DNA of 64,000 bases from Solimonas sp. (GTDB lineage: Bacteria > Pseudomonadota > Gammaproteobacteria > Nevskiales > Nevskiaceae), in NCBI GenBank assembly GCA_030149365.1, contig JASBRP010000011.1:124001-188000 (forward strand). Reading direction: 5' to 3'. Below, piece after piece: positions 1 to 8,752 of the stretch. The translations under genes and the position numbers were made by a program. A model generated the notes under the pieces. The model was given only the letters and a program-made list of their open reading frames with translations, was not told where the DNA came from and ran no database searches. Numbering within the stretch: position 1 is the stretch's first letter; each line of letters opens with the position of its first letter.

Positions 1-897
1 CGACGGCGGCCAGCGCGACCAGAACAGCGCCAGCAGGCCGCCGCTGACCAGGCGCCAGGCGCCCCAGGCCGCCGCCACCACGGCGGTTGCTGCGGCGCCG
101 CCGAAGAAGCTGAACACCAGCAGCAGGCTGAGGTTGGTGTTGGTGACGCCGGCACCGATCGCGATGCTGCGCCGGTCGGCCTCCGGCAGGCGGGCGAGCC
201 AGGCCAGGGCATAGGCGCCGGCGAGCGCGGCGGTGTTGTGCAGGACGATCCAGGGCGCGATGTCCGGGCCGTAGTCGAGGAACAGGTGACCATGGGTGTA
301 GAGCGCGGCACCGATCGCGACCGCCAGCAGCACGCCGAGCAGCGCCTTGAGCGGGCCACGGATGCGCTGCGCCACGCCCGGCCACAGGCGGCGCAGGGCC
401 AGGCCCGACAGCAGCGGCAGCACCAGCAGCAGCAACGCCGTTTCCAGCACCACCCAGGGATCGATATGCAGGCTGCGCCCGTCGGCCGCGAAGCCCGCCA
501 GCGCGGTGGTGACGGCGAACACCACGGGCGTCAGCAGGGCTGTGGCCAGCACGGTGACGGCGGTGATGCTGACCGACACGGCGATGTTGCCGCGGGCCAG
601 CAGGCTCAGGAAGCCGGCGGCGCCACCGCCGGGGCAGACCGCCACCAGGAGCAGGCCCACGGCCGCGGCGGCGGGGATGCCCAGCGCCAGGATCAGCAGC
701 AGGGTCAGCAGCGGCAGCAGCAGCCACTGTGCCGCCAGGCCCACCAGCACGGCGCGCGGGAAGCGCCGCGCTTCGCGCAGCGCCGCGCCGTCCAGATAGA
801 GGCTGACGATGAACATCATCAGGGCCTGGGCAAGGTTCAGCGCGCGCAGGGTGTCCGGGCTGAACTGGACTACGGCCGTATCGAGAGGGGAAATCAT
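1..897 (-). CDS. Bile acid:sodium symporter (BASS)-family transporter, 3' end truncated by window edge
   Basis: Manual reverse-strand translation from CAT at 895-897: MISPLDTAVVQFSPDTLRALNLAQALMMFIVSLYLDGAALREARRF...; hydrophobic multi-TM with VAVCPGGGAAGFLSLLARGNIAVSVSIT motif typical of BASS. Missing from ORF track because it has no stop within the window. Confidence 0.8.
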   Translation of the reverse strand, partial: MISPLDTAVVQFSPDTLRALNLAQALMMFIVSLYLDGAALREARRFPRAVLVGLAAQWLLLPLLTLLLILALGIPAAAAVGLLLVAVCPGGGAAGFLSLLARGNIAVSVSITAVTVLATALLTPVVFAVTTALAGFAADGRSLHIDPWVVLETALLLLVLPLLSGLALRRLWPGVAQRIRGPLKALLGVLLAVAIGAALYTHGHLFLDYGPDIAPWIVLHNTAALAGAYALAWLARLPEADRRSIAIGAGVTNTNLSLLLVFSFFGGAAATAVVAAAWGAWRLVSGGLLALFWSRWPPS

Positions 898-1061
898 GGA
901 AGCTGCTGCGGCGGGAAAAGCGGCTTGATACCGGCTGAAGATGCATCTGTGAAATACCGCTTTTTGCTATGCACATACCCTGATCTGGCGAGCCCGCTTG
1001 AGCGACAATGCGGCATCCCATTTTTCCCATTTCCTGCCTGCCCGCGCGCCAAGGATTACCC

Positions 1062-1868
1062 ATGTCCGTTACCACTCCCGGCTACAGCCTCGTCACCGGC
1101 CCCACCAGCGGCATCGGCCTGGCGCTGGCGGAGGCGCTGGCGCAGCGCGGTGATGCCCTGCTGCTGGTCGGGCGCCGGCACGAAGCCCTGCAGGCAGTGG
1201 CGCAGGACCTGAAGCAGCGCCATGGCGTGGAGGTGCAGGTCCGTGCCTGCGACCTGGCGGAGCCTGCCCAGGTGACGGCGCTGCTGGAGGCGCTGGAGCG
1301 CGAGGACGTGGCGATCCGGCTGCTGGTGAACAACGCGGGATTCGCCACCAGCGGCGCTTTCGTCGACCAGCCCTGGTCGCGCGAGTGGCAGCAGTTGCAG
1401 GTCAACGTGGTGGCGCTGACGCAGCTCTGCCACGGCATCGGCCGGCGCATGGCGCGCACCGGCACGGGGCAGATCCTCAACGTGGCCTCGGTGTCGGGCT
1501 TCATGCCGGGGCCGTGGATGAGCAACTACGCCGCCGGCAAGGCCTACGTGCTGAACTTCTCCGAAGGCCTTCGCGAGGAGCTGGCGCCGCTGGGCGTGCA
1601 GGTGTCGGTGCTGTGCCCCGGCACCACGCGCAGCCCGTTCTTCGACAAGGCGCAGATCGACATCAACAAGGCGGCACCGCCGGCGCTGGTGATGCAGCCG
1701 GCGGATGTGGCGCGGGTGGCGCTGGCGGGGCTGGAGCGCAATGCGGCGGTGATCGTGCCGCGCTGGACCAATCGCGTGCTGGCCTTCAGCCCACGGCTGG
1801 CACCGCGCTGGCTGCTGCGCAAGGTGGTGGGTGGCCTCTACCGCAAGGTGGCGCCCGGCGTGGAGTAG
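1062..1868 (+). CDS. SDR family NAD(P)-dependent oxidoreductase
   Basis: TGPTSGIGLALAEAL Rossmann motif, NNAG, YAAGKAY; start chosen at MSVTTPGYSLV. Confidence 0.85.
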   Translation: MSVTTPGYSLVTGPTSGIGLALAEALAQRGDALLLVGRRHEALQAVAQDLKQRHGVEVQVRACDLAEPAQVTALLEALEREDVAIRLLVNNAGFATSGAFVDQPWSREWQQLQVNVVALTQLCHGIGRRMARTGTGQILNVASVSGFMPGPWMSNYAAGKAYVLNFSEGLREELAPLGVQVSVLCPGTTRSPFFDKAQIDINKAAPPALVMQPADVARVALAGLERNAAVIVPRWTNRVLAFSPRLAPRWLLRKVVGGLYRKVAPGVE

Positions 1869-1871
1869 CGA

Positions 1872-2705
1872 TCAGCCGCCTTCGGCAACGGGCGGCGGCG
1901 CCGGACGGCGTGCACGCAGCAGCGGATAGAAGATGTAGACGTACCAGGGGTCGGGCACGCCGCCGGGCTCTTCGGGCAAGCCGTACTCCTGCGGATACTG
2001 CCGGGTGATGCGGGCGCTGCCGAAGATCACGTCCCACAGGAACATCAGGTTGCCGAAGTTGCCGTGTGGATTGCCGACCGGATCGTGCAGCGCGGCGTGG
2101 TGGGCGAAGTGCGTGGCCGGGGTGGAGAGTATGCGCTCCACGATCCAGGCCAAGGGTGCCAGGGCGCGGTGGCGATACAGCCAGCGGTCCCAGCGCAGCT
2201 CGCTGTGCGAGCCCATGGTGACCAGTAGCTTGACGGCGTAGTACCAGAAATAGACCTCGCCGAAACCGAGGTAGACCAGGATGCTGGCCAGGTACAGGTT
2301 CGGCATCAGCAGGTCGTAGAAGAAGCCATTGCGCCAGATCACGCGGATGCCCATGTAGGGCGCCGAATGGTGGAACTTGTGCATGCCCCAGAGCCAGCCG
2401 TAGCGGTGGGCGCTGCGGTGATACCAGTACTGCACCATGTCGTCGGCGATCAGCAGCGCCAGCACCTGCAGCCACCAGGGCGTGGCGGCCCAGGCGTCGG
2501 CATGCTGCGGCAGCAGCCAGCGCTGCAGCGCGGCGCTGAAGTAGACCACCAGCGGCGCGACCAGGAACCAAGCCTGGCTGGCGGCAAGGATGTCGAGGAG
2601 GCTTTCGCGGCGCGTGGCCTGGCGCGGGTGGAACACGCCGAGCAGCAACTCGATCAGCACGTACGTGCCGAAGACGCCGGCGATCACCCAGACCTGCTTG
2701 TCCAT
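1872..2705 (-). CDS. Sterol desaturase / fatty acid hydroxylase family protein
   Basis: Histidine clusters HRSAHRYGWLWGMHKFHHS and HFAHHAALHDPVGNPHGNFGNLMFLWD; multi-TM. Confidence 0.85.
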   Translation of the reverse strand: MDKQVWVIAGVFGTYVLIELLLGVFHPRQATRRESLLDILAASQAWFLVAPLVVYFSAALQRWLLPQHADAWAATPWWLQVLALLIADDMVQYWYHRSAHRYGWLWGMHKFHHSAPYMGIRVIWRNGFFYDLLMPNLYLASILVYLGFGEVYFWYYAVKLLVTMGSHSELRWDRWLYRHRALAPLAWIVERILSTPATHFAHHAALHDPVGNPHGNFGNLMFLWDVIFGSARITRQYPQEYGLPEEPGGVPDPWYVYIFYPLLRARRPAPPPVAEGG

Positions 2706-2861
2706 GAGAATTCCGACCGGGGCTGCTGTCTGGCGTGGCTGTTGGAAACGGTCCCCTAGCATGCGGCAGGGCCCTGCGGCCCGCTACAAAGACTTCAGAA
2801 TAGTTTTCGCTTTGCTTATGCCCTGGGCCTTCGGGTGCGGGGGCTTGGGCATACTCCGGGC

Positions 2862-3884
2862 ATGTCGAAGATCCTGATCACCGGCGCCTCCGGTTTCATC
2901 GGCGGGCATATCGTGAGCGCCGTGCTGGACGCAGGCCACGAAGCGGTCTGCCTGGTCCGGCCTGGCTCTGACCGCCAGGCGCTGCTGGCGCGCGGCGTGC
3001 AACTGGCGAGCGGCGACATGCGCGACGCTGCCTCCTTGTCCGTCGCCCTGCAGGGGGTCGATGGCGTGATCCATGCCGCGGCCATGCTGAAGGCGCCCTG
3101 GCGCCGGGATTTCGAGGAGGCCAACGTCGGCGGCACGCGGAATCTCGCGCGGGCTTGTGCCGCACGCACCTCGCCGCCGCCGCTGGTGATCGTCAGCTCG
3201 CTGGCGGCCGCCGGGCCGGCCCCGGATGAAACGCCAAGGACCGAGGCCTGGCCGGCACTGCCGGTGTCGCTCTACGGCCGCGTGAAGCGCGACGCCGAAC
3301 GTGCCGCCGCGGCGCTGGCGGCGGAACTGCCCGTCACTATTGTGCGGCCGCCGATGGTGTTCGGCGAAGGTGATCGCTCGGCGTTGACGCTGTTCCGCCA
3401 TGCGCAATCGGGCTGGCACCTGGTGCCGGGGCGGGTGGACCATGTGGCATCGATGATCCATGCCGCGGACCTGGCGGCCCTGCTCCATGCGGCACTGCTG
3501 CGGGGCGAGCGGCTGGCGCCCGGTGGCGGAGACGGGCCTGGCTGCTATTACGCCGCGGCCGACGAGACCCCGCGGCTGAGCGAGATCGGCCGGCTGATCG
3601 CGGAGGCACTGGATCGGCCACCGCCGCGGGTCCTGCGCACGCCGCTGTCGCTGCTGTGGCTGGTGGCAGCGCTGGGCGAGCTGCGCGGGCGCCTGAGCGA
3701 TATGCCGCAGTTGATGAATCTCGACAAGGCCCGCGAGCTGTCGAGCGGACCCTGGCAGTGCTCCGCGCAGAAGGCGCGGCGCGAACTGGGCTTTGTGCCG
3801 CTGGCGTTGCCCCTGCGCTTGCGCCAGACGGCGCGGTGGTATCGCGAGCAGGGCTGGCTGCCGGCAGGGAGGCCGCACCCATGA
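2862..3884 (+). CDS. NAD-dependent epimerase/dehydratase (extended SDR)
   Basis: MSKILITGASGFIGGHIV, YGRVKRDAE, IVRPPMVFGEGD. Confidence 0.85.
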   Translation: MSKILITGASGFIGGHIVSAVLDAGHEAVCLVRPGSDRQALLARGVQLASGDMRDAASLSVALQGVDGVIHAAAMLKAPWRRDFEEANVGGTRNLARACAARTSPPPLVIVSSLAAAGPAPDETPRTEAWPALPVSLYGRVKRDAERAAAALAAELPVTIVRPPMVFGEGDRSALTLFRHAQSGWHLVPGRVDHVASMIHAADLAALLHAALLRGERLAPGGGDGPGCYYAAADETPRLSEIGRLIAEALDRPPPRVLRTPLSLLWLVAALGELRGRLSDMPQLMNLDKARELSSGPWQCSAQKARRELGFVPLALPLRLRQTARWYREQGWLPAGRPHP

Positions 3885-4591
3885 CGGACGTCTGGACCCT
3901 GCCGGAGTGGCGCACGGCCTTGGCCTTCGCCGGTATCAGCCTGATCTACCCGGTCTATCACTACGCCTTGCAGGCGCCGCAGTGGCGGGCGCGGTTCGCG
4001 CATCGCTATGGCGGCGACCGGCTGGAGATCGCCAGTGTGCTGGCGCAGCGCTACGCCGGCGGGCTGTGGATGGCGCTGGCCTCGCTGGCGATGGCGCTGG
4101 CAGTAGGGCTGTCGCCGGCGGCACTCGGCCTGGGCCTGGGTGATCCGCTGCGCTCGCTGGGCTGGCTGCTGGCGGTGGCCCTGCCTTTGCTGCCGCTGAT
4201 CGCCCGGGGCGCGGCGCAGCCGAAGCGCTGGGGGATGTATCCGCAGATGCGGCTGCAGCAGTGGAGCCGCAGGCGGCAGGGGCTCAATGCGCTGGCCTGG
4301 GGTGGCTACCTGCTGGGCTACGAGATCTTCTTCCGGGGCCTGTGCCTGGTCTGGCTGACGCAGCAGTTCGGTTTCTGGCCGGGCATCCTAGCCAGCAGCG
4401 CGCTGTACGCCTACGCGCACCTGCACAAGGATGCGGGAGAGACCTTCGGCAGCGTGGCGATGGGCATCGTCTTCGCGCTGATGACCCTGCACAGTGGCAG
4501 CATCTGGGCGGCGGTGATCCTGCACTGGCTCATGGGCGTGGCCGGCGAGCAGTCCGCGATCCTGCGGAATCCGGCCTTACGCCGAGGCTAG
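3881..4591 (+). CDS. CPBP-like membrane protein (type II CAAX endopeptidase family)
   Basis: Multi-TM; YEIFFRGL, ALYAYAHLHKD, VILHWLMG motifs; ATGA overlap with upstream gene stop. Confidence 0.65.
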   Translation: MTDVWTLPEWRTALAFAGISLIYPVYHYALQAPQWRARFAHRYGGDRLEIASVLAQRYAGGLWMALASLAMALAVGLSPAALGLGLGDPLRSLGWLLAVALPLLPLIARGAAQPKRWGMYPQMRLQQWSRRRQGLNALAWGGYLLGYEIFFRGLCLVWLTQQFGFWPGILASSALYAYAHLHKDAGETFGSVAMGIVFALMTLHSGSIWAAVILHWLMGVAGEQSAILRNPALRRG

Positions 4592-5344
4592 CCAGCGCTG
4601 CACCTGCGCGGCGACCCAGGGGCCGTCATCGAGTGGCAGGTCGTGGCCGGCGGCCGGATGCTCGGCGACCTCGCAGCCCCAGGCCTGTGCGAGCCGGTGG
4701 GTGCAGCGGGGATCGACCAGGCGATCGCGTGCGCCCACCAGCAGCAGCGTCGGCACGCGCAGGGGCGCAGCCGGCGCGCGGAAGCGCGCGGCGGCGATCA
4801 GCTGGCGCAGCGCATTGGCACGCGACACCGGCAGGGCTTCGCGCCAGGCGGACCATTGATCGAGCAGCACCGCGTTGCGCTGCGGGTGATGGCTGATCAG
4901 GTCCAGGATCGCGGTTTCGGTACGACGCGGTGCGGGGCGGGTCAGCGCCAGGCGCAGCAGCGTGGGCCAGGCGGCCGGGCGCATGCGCTGCCAGAAGCGG
5001 CTGTAGGGACGCAGGCTGGTGTTGACCAGCACGACGCGGTCCAGCTCCTGCGGGTGTGCCGCGGCCCAGGCGACGGTGACCATGGCGCCGAGCGAGTTGG
5101 CCAGCACGCGGTAGGGCGGTGGCAGGCCGCGGCCCCGCAGCTCGGCCCGGCACCATTCGGCCATGGCTTCGACGCGCGCGGGGCTGGGCAGGTGGTTGAG
5201 GGCGCCGTTGCCGGGCAGATCGAGCGTGATCACCTGCGCATCCGGCAGCTGCTGCGTGAAGTCCTGTGGGAATCCGCCCCAGTGCCGGCGGTCGCGCATC
5301 AGGCCGCGCAGAAAGATCCAGTCCGGCTGTGGCTGCTGGCTCAA
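4577..5344 (-). CDS. Alpha/beta hydrolase
   Basis: WIFLRGLMRDRRHWGGF, LDLPGNG, VLANSLGAMVTVAWA (nucleophile elbow), AAGHDLPLDD; likely TTG start overlapping the upstream SDR stop. Confidence 0.75.
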   Translation of the reverse strand: MSQQPQPDWIFLRGLMRDRRHWGGFPQDFTQQLPDAQVITLDLPGNGALNHLPSPARVEAMAEWCRAELRGRGLPPPYRVLANSLGAMVTVAWAAAHPQELDRVVLVNTSLRPYSRFWQRMRPAAWPTLLRLALTRPAPRRTETAILDLISHHPQRNAVLLDQWSAWREALPVSRANALRQLIAAARFRAPAAPLRVPTLLLVGARDRLVDPRCTHRLAQAWGCEVAEHPAAGHDLPLDDGPWVAAQVQRWLASA

Positions 5345-6174
5345 TGGCCACCTCCGGTCTGGTGCGCTCGGAACTTGCCGGAGCGGAAGGCGGTGATCCA
5401 GCCGTACAGTGCCGGGCTCAGCCGGTAGAGCCGCCATTCGACACTGGCGATCCATTGCACCGGGATGATGGCGCGGTTGCGGGCCACGCCGCGCAGGATG
5501 CGGCGTGCGCACTCCTCGGCACTCATGGGCCGGAAGGGAATCGCCTTCCTCAGGCCTTCGCCGTCGAGCCCGCGATAGGTGGTGGTGCTCATCATGTTGC
5601 TGGCGATATGGCCGGGGCAGACCACGCTGACGCGGATGCCCAGCGGCGCTGCCTCCGCCCGCAGCGAGGTGGAGAGCCCCATGACCGCATGCTTGCTGGT
5701 GGCATAGGCCACCATGAAGGGGCGCGGTCCGAGACCGGCGCCGGAGGCGATGTTGACGATGTGCCCCTGGCCTTGCGTGATCATCTGCGGATACACCGCG
5801 CGGATGCCGTGGATCACGCCCCAGAGATTGACGTCGAGCACGCGCTTCCAGTCGTCCAGGCTGGTGTGGCGCCATTCGCCGGCCAGGCCGATGCCGGCGT
5901 TGTTGAAGAGGTAATCGATGCGGCCCCAGTGCTCGAGCACGGCGGCCACGGCAGCTTCGACCGCGACGGCGTCGGCGACATCGGTTGCCCAGCTACGAAT
6001 CCGGCTGGCCGGCAGGCCGAGCTGCACCAGTGCGGCTTCCGCCTGCTCCGGACTGCGGTCCAGCAAGGCCACCCGGGCGCCCGCTGCGTCAAGGGCGCGG
6101 ACCAGCCCGAGGCCGATGCCCGAGGCCCCGCCGGTGACGACCGCGATCTTGTCCGTCCAGCTGTGCATGCCCAT
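5341..6174 (-). CDS. SDR family oxidoreductase
   Basis: VVTGGASGIGLGLVRAL, NNAGIG, YATSKHAVMGLS. Confidence 0.88.
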   Translation of the reverse strand: MGMHSWTDKIAVVTGGASGIGLGLVRALDAAGARVALLDRSPEQAEAALVQLGLPASRIRSWATDVADAVAVEAAVAAVLEHWGRIDYLFNNAGIGLAGEWRHTSLDDWKRVLDVNLWGVIHGIRAVYPQMITQGQGHIVNIASGAGLGPRPFMVAYATSKHAVMGLSTSLRAEAAPLGIRVSVVCPGHIASNMMSTTTYRGLDGEGLRKAIPFRPMSAEECARRILRGVARNRAIIPVQWIASVEWRLYRLSPALYGWITAFRSGKFRAHQTGGGH

Positions 6175-6181
6175 CCTTGAT

Positions 6182-7906
6182 TCAGTCCACGGTCCTCAGG
6201 GCCAGTGTGTCGGGGGAGAAGGACTGTTCCGCCATGGTACCCAGATGGCGATGGGCCGGTGGCTTGATGAACTCCCGCAGCAGGCGCCGGTATTCGGTGC
6301 GGAAGGCATCATGCGTGCGCGAGCCGAAGGTGGTGTGGCCGCCCTCGTATTGCTGCTCCTGGTACTCGGCATGGGTGGTGCAGTAGCCGAAATAGGAGTT
6401 TGCATAGGACGAGATCACCACCTGGCGGATGCCGGCGGGCGCCAGCTCCTGCAGGCAGAGAGCGCGCAACTGGCGCCCGGCCTCGGTGGTGATCTCGCCG
6501 GGGAAGCCGATCAGGGCGAGCTCGCCCAGGCGCAGGACCTGCAGCGGCAGCACGCTGGGCACCCAGGGCTTCTCCTTCAGCGCGCCGGCTGCTTCCTGCC
6601 GTTTCACTTCCCGCAGGATGGGATCCAGCAGGCCCGGCAGCTTCTGCACGCTGCCCAGCCCCAGCAGCAGCCCGGTGGCGGATTCGGAGACGATGATCTT
6701 CGGTGCCTGCGCGCGGTCACGGGCCGCCAGCGCCTCGCGTTTCGCGGCTCCGGCGTGCTGCGCGCGCCGGCGCTCACGGCGACGCGCCAGGCCGGCCAGC
6801 AGGCGCAGCAGGGCGATGACCGGCGCCGGGGCTCCGGGTCCGTCCACCGGCGAGCCGGCGAAGAACGACAGGCCATGGCAGGGCGCGCCGGTGCGTTCGC
6901 CTTCGACGCCACCGGTGAAGTCGGCGTCGCAGTTCACGGCGGAGAAATCCTGCCGGGTGAGTGCCGAATCCACCGGGCCGGGCGAGAGGCGGTGCCGCTG
7001 CTGCTGCGCGGCGATGATGCGCTGGGCCAGCCGGCTCTGCAGGCGCCCGTTGAAACGGGCGCTCTCGAATTCGTCGGCGTGCCGGCCGCGCGGCCACTGC
7101 GGCCGGGTACGGCCCTGGGCATTCGGCGAGACGTCGCCGGCAAACTGCTGGGCGAAGATCGCCACCGCATCCGGGCCGAGCACGCGCTCCAGTTCCTCTG
7201 CGGCATGGCCCTTGTTGTCATGCGAGACCGCGTGGTTGCGATTGCCGATGCTGGTGGGATGTACGCCGAACCAGTTGATCTGGCCGATGCTGCGACCGTC
7301 CGGCGTTTCCGCCTTCAGCAGCCACATGCGCCGCTCCAGGGCGAGATGGGTCTGCGTATCGGGCAGCGGGGTGACGCCCGGGTTGCGGTTGTAGGCGGCC
7401 AGCGAGCGATTGAAGGCGACGTCTTCGTCGTCGGCAAAATCGCCGTGGGAGAACGCCAGCCGTGCCGGTGTCCGGCGGGCATAGGCAGTGGCGAGGGCTT
7501 CCGCGAGGCTGCGGACGATGCCCTCGAAGACCGCGGGGCGGAAGCCCGGGATCGAGAAGTTGTAGAACGGGAAATGCGAGAAGCCACCGGGCGCGCTGTG
7601 CGTGTGCTGCGCGCAGAGCATCAGGTTGTCGTCGCGGAACACGCCCTTGTTGATGCCGGACTGCAGGCGCGCCAGAACGGCACGCTTGATCTCCGGGAAC
7701 ATCATGCAGATCTCGGACTGGGCGAAGAAGGCGACGCTGCCCTCGGCGTCCTCGAAGCAGAAGGCACGGCTGTAGAGCCGCGTGGCGCGGCCGCGGATCA
7801 CGTTGTCGGCGCGCCCATAGCCCATCATGCCGAAGCCCTGCCCGGGAAACAGGATCTCGCGCCGGGCGGCGCCAGCCCGGTAGCCGCCGGCTTGGGCTGC
7901 GGCCAT
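6182..7906 (-). CDS. Neutral/alkaline non-lysosomal ceramidase-family hydrolase
   Basis: QGFGMMGYGR, LCAQHTHSAPGGFSHFPFYN, FAGDVSPNAQG, LIGFPGEITTEAGRQLR; no obvious signal peptide. Confidence 0.82.
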   Translation of the reverse strand: MAAAQAGGYRAGAARREILFPGQGFGMMGYGRADNVIRGRATRLYSRAFCFEDAEGSVAFFAQSEICMMFPEIKRAVLARLQSGINKGVFRDDNLMLCAQHTHSAPGGFSHFPFYNFSIPGFRPAVFEGIVRSLAEALATAYARRTPARLAFSHGDFADDEDVAFNRSLAAYNRNPGVTPLPDTQTHLALERRMWLLKAETPDGRSIGQINWFGVHPTSIGNRNHAVSHDNKGHAAEELERVLGPDAVAIFAQQFAGDVSPNAQGRTRPQWPRGRHADEFESARFNGRLQSRLAQRIIAAQQQRHRLSPGPVDSALTRQDFSAVNCDADFTGGVEGERTGAPCHGLSFFAGSPVDGPGAPAPVIALLRLLAGLARRRERRRAQHAGAAKREALAARDRAQAPKIIVSESATGLLLGLGSVQKLPGLLDPILREVKRQEAAGALKEKPWVPSVLPLQVLRLGELALIGFPGEITTEAGRQLRALCLQELAPAGIRQVVISSYANSYFGYCTTHAEYQEQQYEGGHTTFGSRTHDAFRTEYRRLLREFIKPPAHRHLGTMAEQSFSPDTLALRTVD

Positions 7907-7915
7907 GGCGCGAGC

Positions 7916-8737
7916 CTATTTGGCCAGGCCGGCGAAGCGCTGGTACAGCGGCGTGGCGCTGCGCTCGTTCTTGGGAGCGAACTTGCCGGAGATCACCGGC
8001 ACGTACATCACGCGGCGACGGCTGGCTTCGCCGCTGACGCTGGATTGGGCCACGCGGTGCCACAGGCGGCCGTCATGCACCGTCAGGTCGCCCGCCGCGG
8101 GGACGATGGCGACCTCGTGCAGGTCCGCATCGTGGTCCAGGAAGTAGCGCTTGTGGAACAGCTGCTGCCAGAGCCCTTGCTGGTGCGTGCCGGGCAGCAG
8201 GCGCAGGCCGCCGTGTTCGATCCCCAGGTCGCTCAGGTGCACGCCGACGTTCAGCAGCGGATTGAGGCGCGAGCCCAGGAAGATGTCGCGCAGGCCGTCG
8301 GTATGCCAGCCCAGGCGGCTGTGCTGGCTCTGCGGGCCGTGGACGTAGTGGTTGATCACCAGGCCGTCCTTCTCGTTGCTGCCGATGCGTACGTCGGGCG
8401 AGCCGATCAGCGGGAACAGCGTGCGGAAGCGCGGGTCCTCCAGGAAGGCCGCCAGCACCGGATGGTAGAGATTGGCGAAGGCAAAGCGCTGAACGATGGG
8501 CTGTCCGTCCAGATCGGTGCCGTACTTGATCGGCACGCCGTTGACCTTGCCGACGCCGTCGCGCAGCCACTGGCCCTGGACCTCGGTGGAGGCCTGCACC
8601 AGCTCGTCGACCTTGGCGCGATCGATGAAGTTGCGGAAGTGCAGGAAGCCGAAATCGCGGAAATGGTCGATCTGCTCGCGGCTCAGGCTTTCGCCCAGGT
8701 CGAAACGCGGGTAGTCCTGTGCAATGGGTGTGGACAT
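7916..8737 (-). CDS. Phytanoyl-CoA dioxygenase family protein
   Basis: HTDGLRDIFLGSRLNPLLNVGVHL (HxD) and LTVHDGRLWHRVAQSS distal His region. Confidence 0.82.
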   Translation of the reverse strand: MSTPIAQDYPRFDLGESLSREQIDHFRDFGFLHFRNFIDRAKVDELVQASTEVQGQWLRDGVGKVNGVPIKYGTDLDGQPIVQRFAFANLYHPVLAAFLEDPRFRTLFPLIGSPDVRIGSNEKDGLVINHYVHGPQSQHSRLGWHTDGLRDIFLGSRLNPLLNVGVHLSDLGIEHGGLRLLPGTHQQGLWQQLFHKRYFLDHDADLHEVAIVPAAGDLTVHDGRLWHRVAQSSVSGEASRRRVMYVPVISGKFAPKNERSATPLYQRFAGLAK

Positions 8738-8752
8738 GGTTCCTGTCCCGGA

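Noticed and set aside
238-1212. 324-aa Gln/His-rich plus-strand ORF
   Set aside because: Shadow of the BASS-family transporter on the minus strand; the true gene is partial and so was not in the ORF track.
3881-4591. CPBP protein with degenerate EExxxR, FxxxH and HxxxN motifs as a novel pseudoprotease
   Set aside because: YEIFFRG/WEFFFRG-type variants are common within this superfamily, so not unusual enough to claim.
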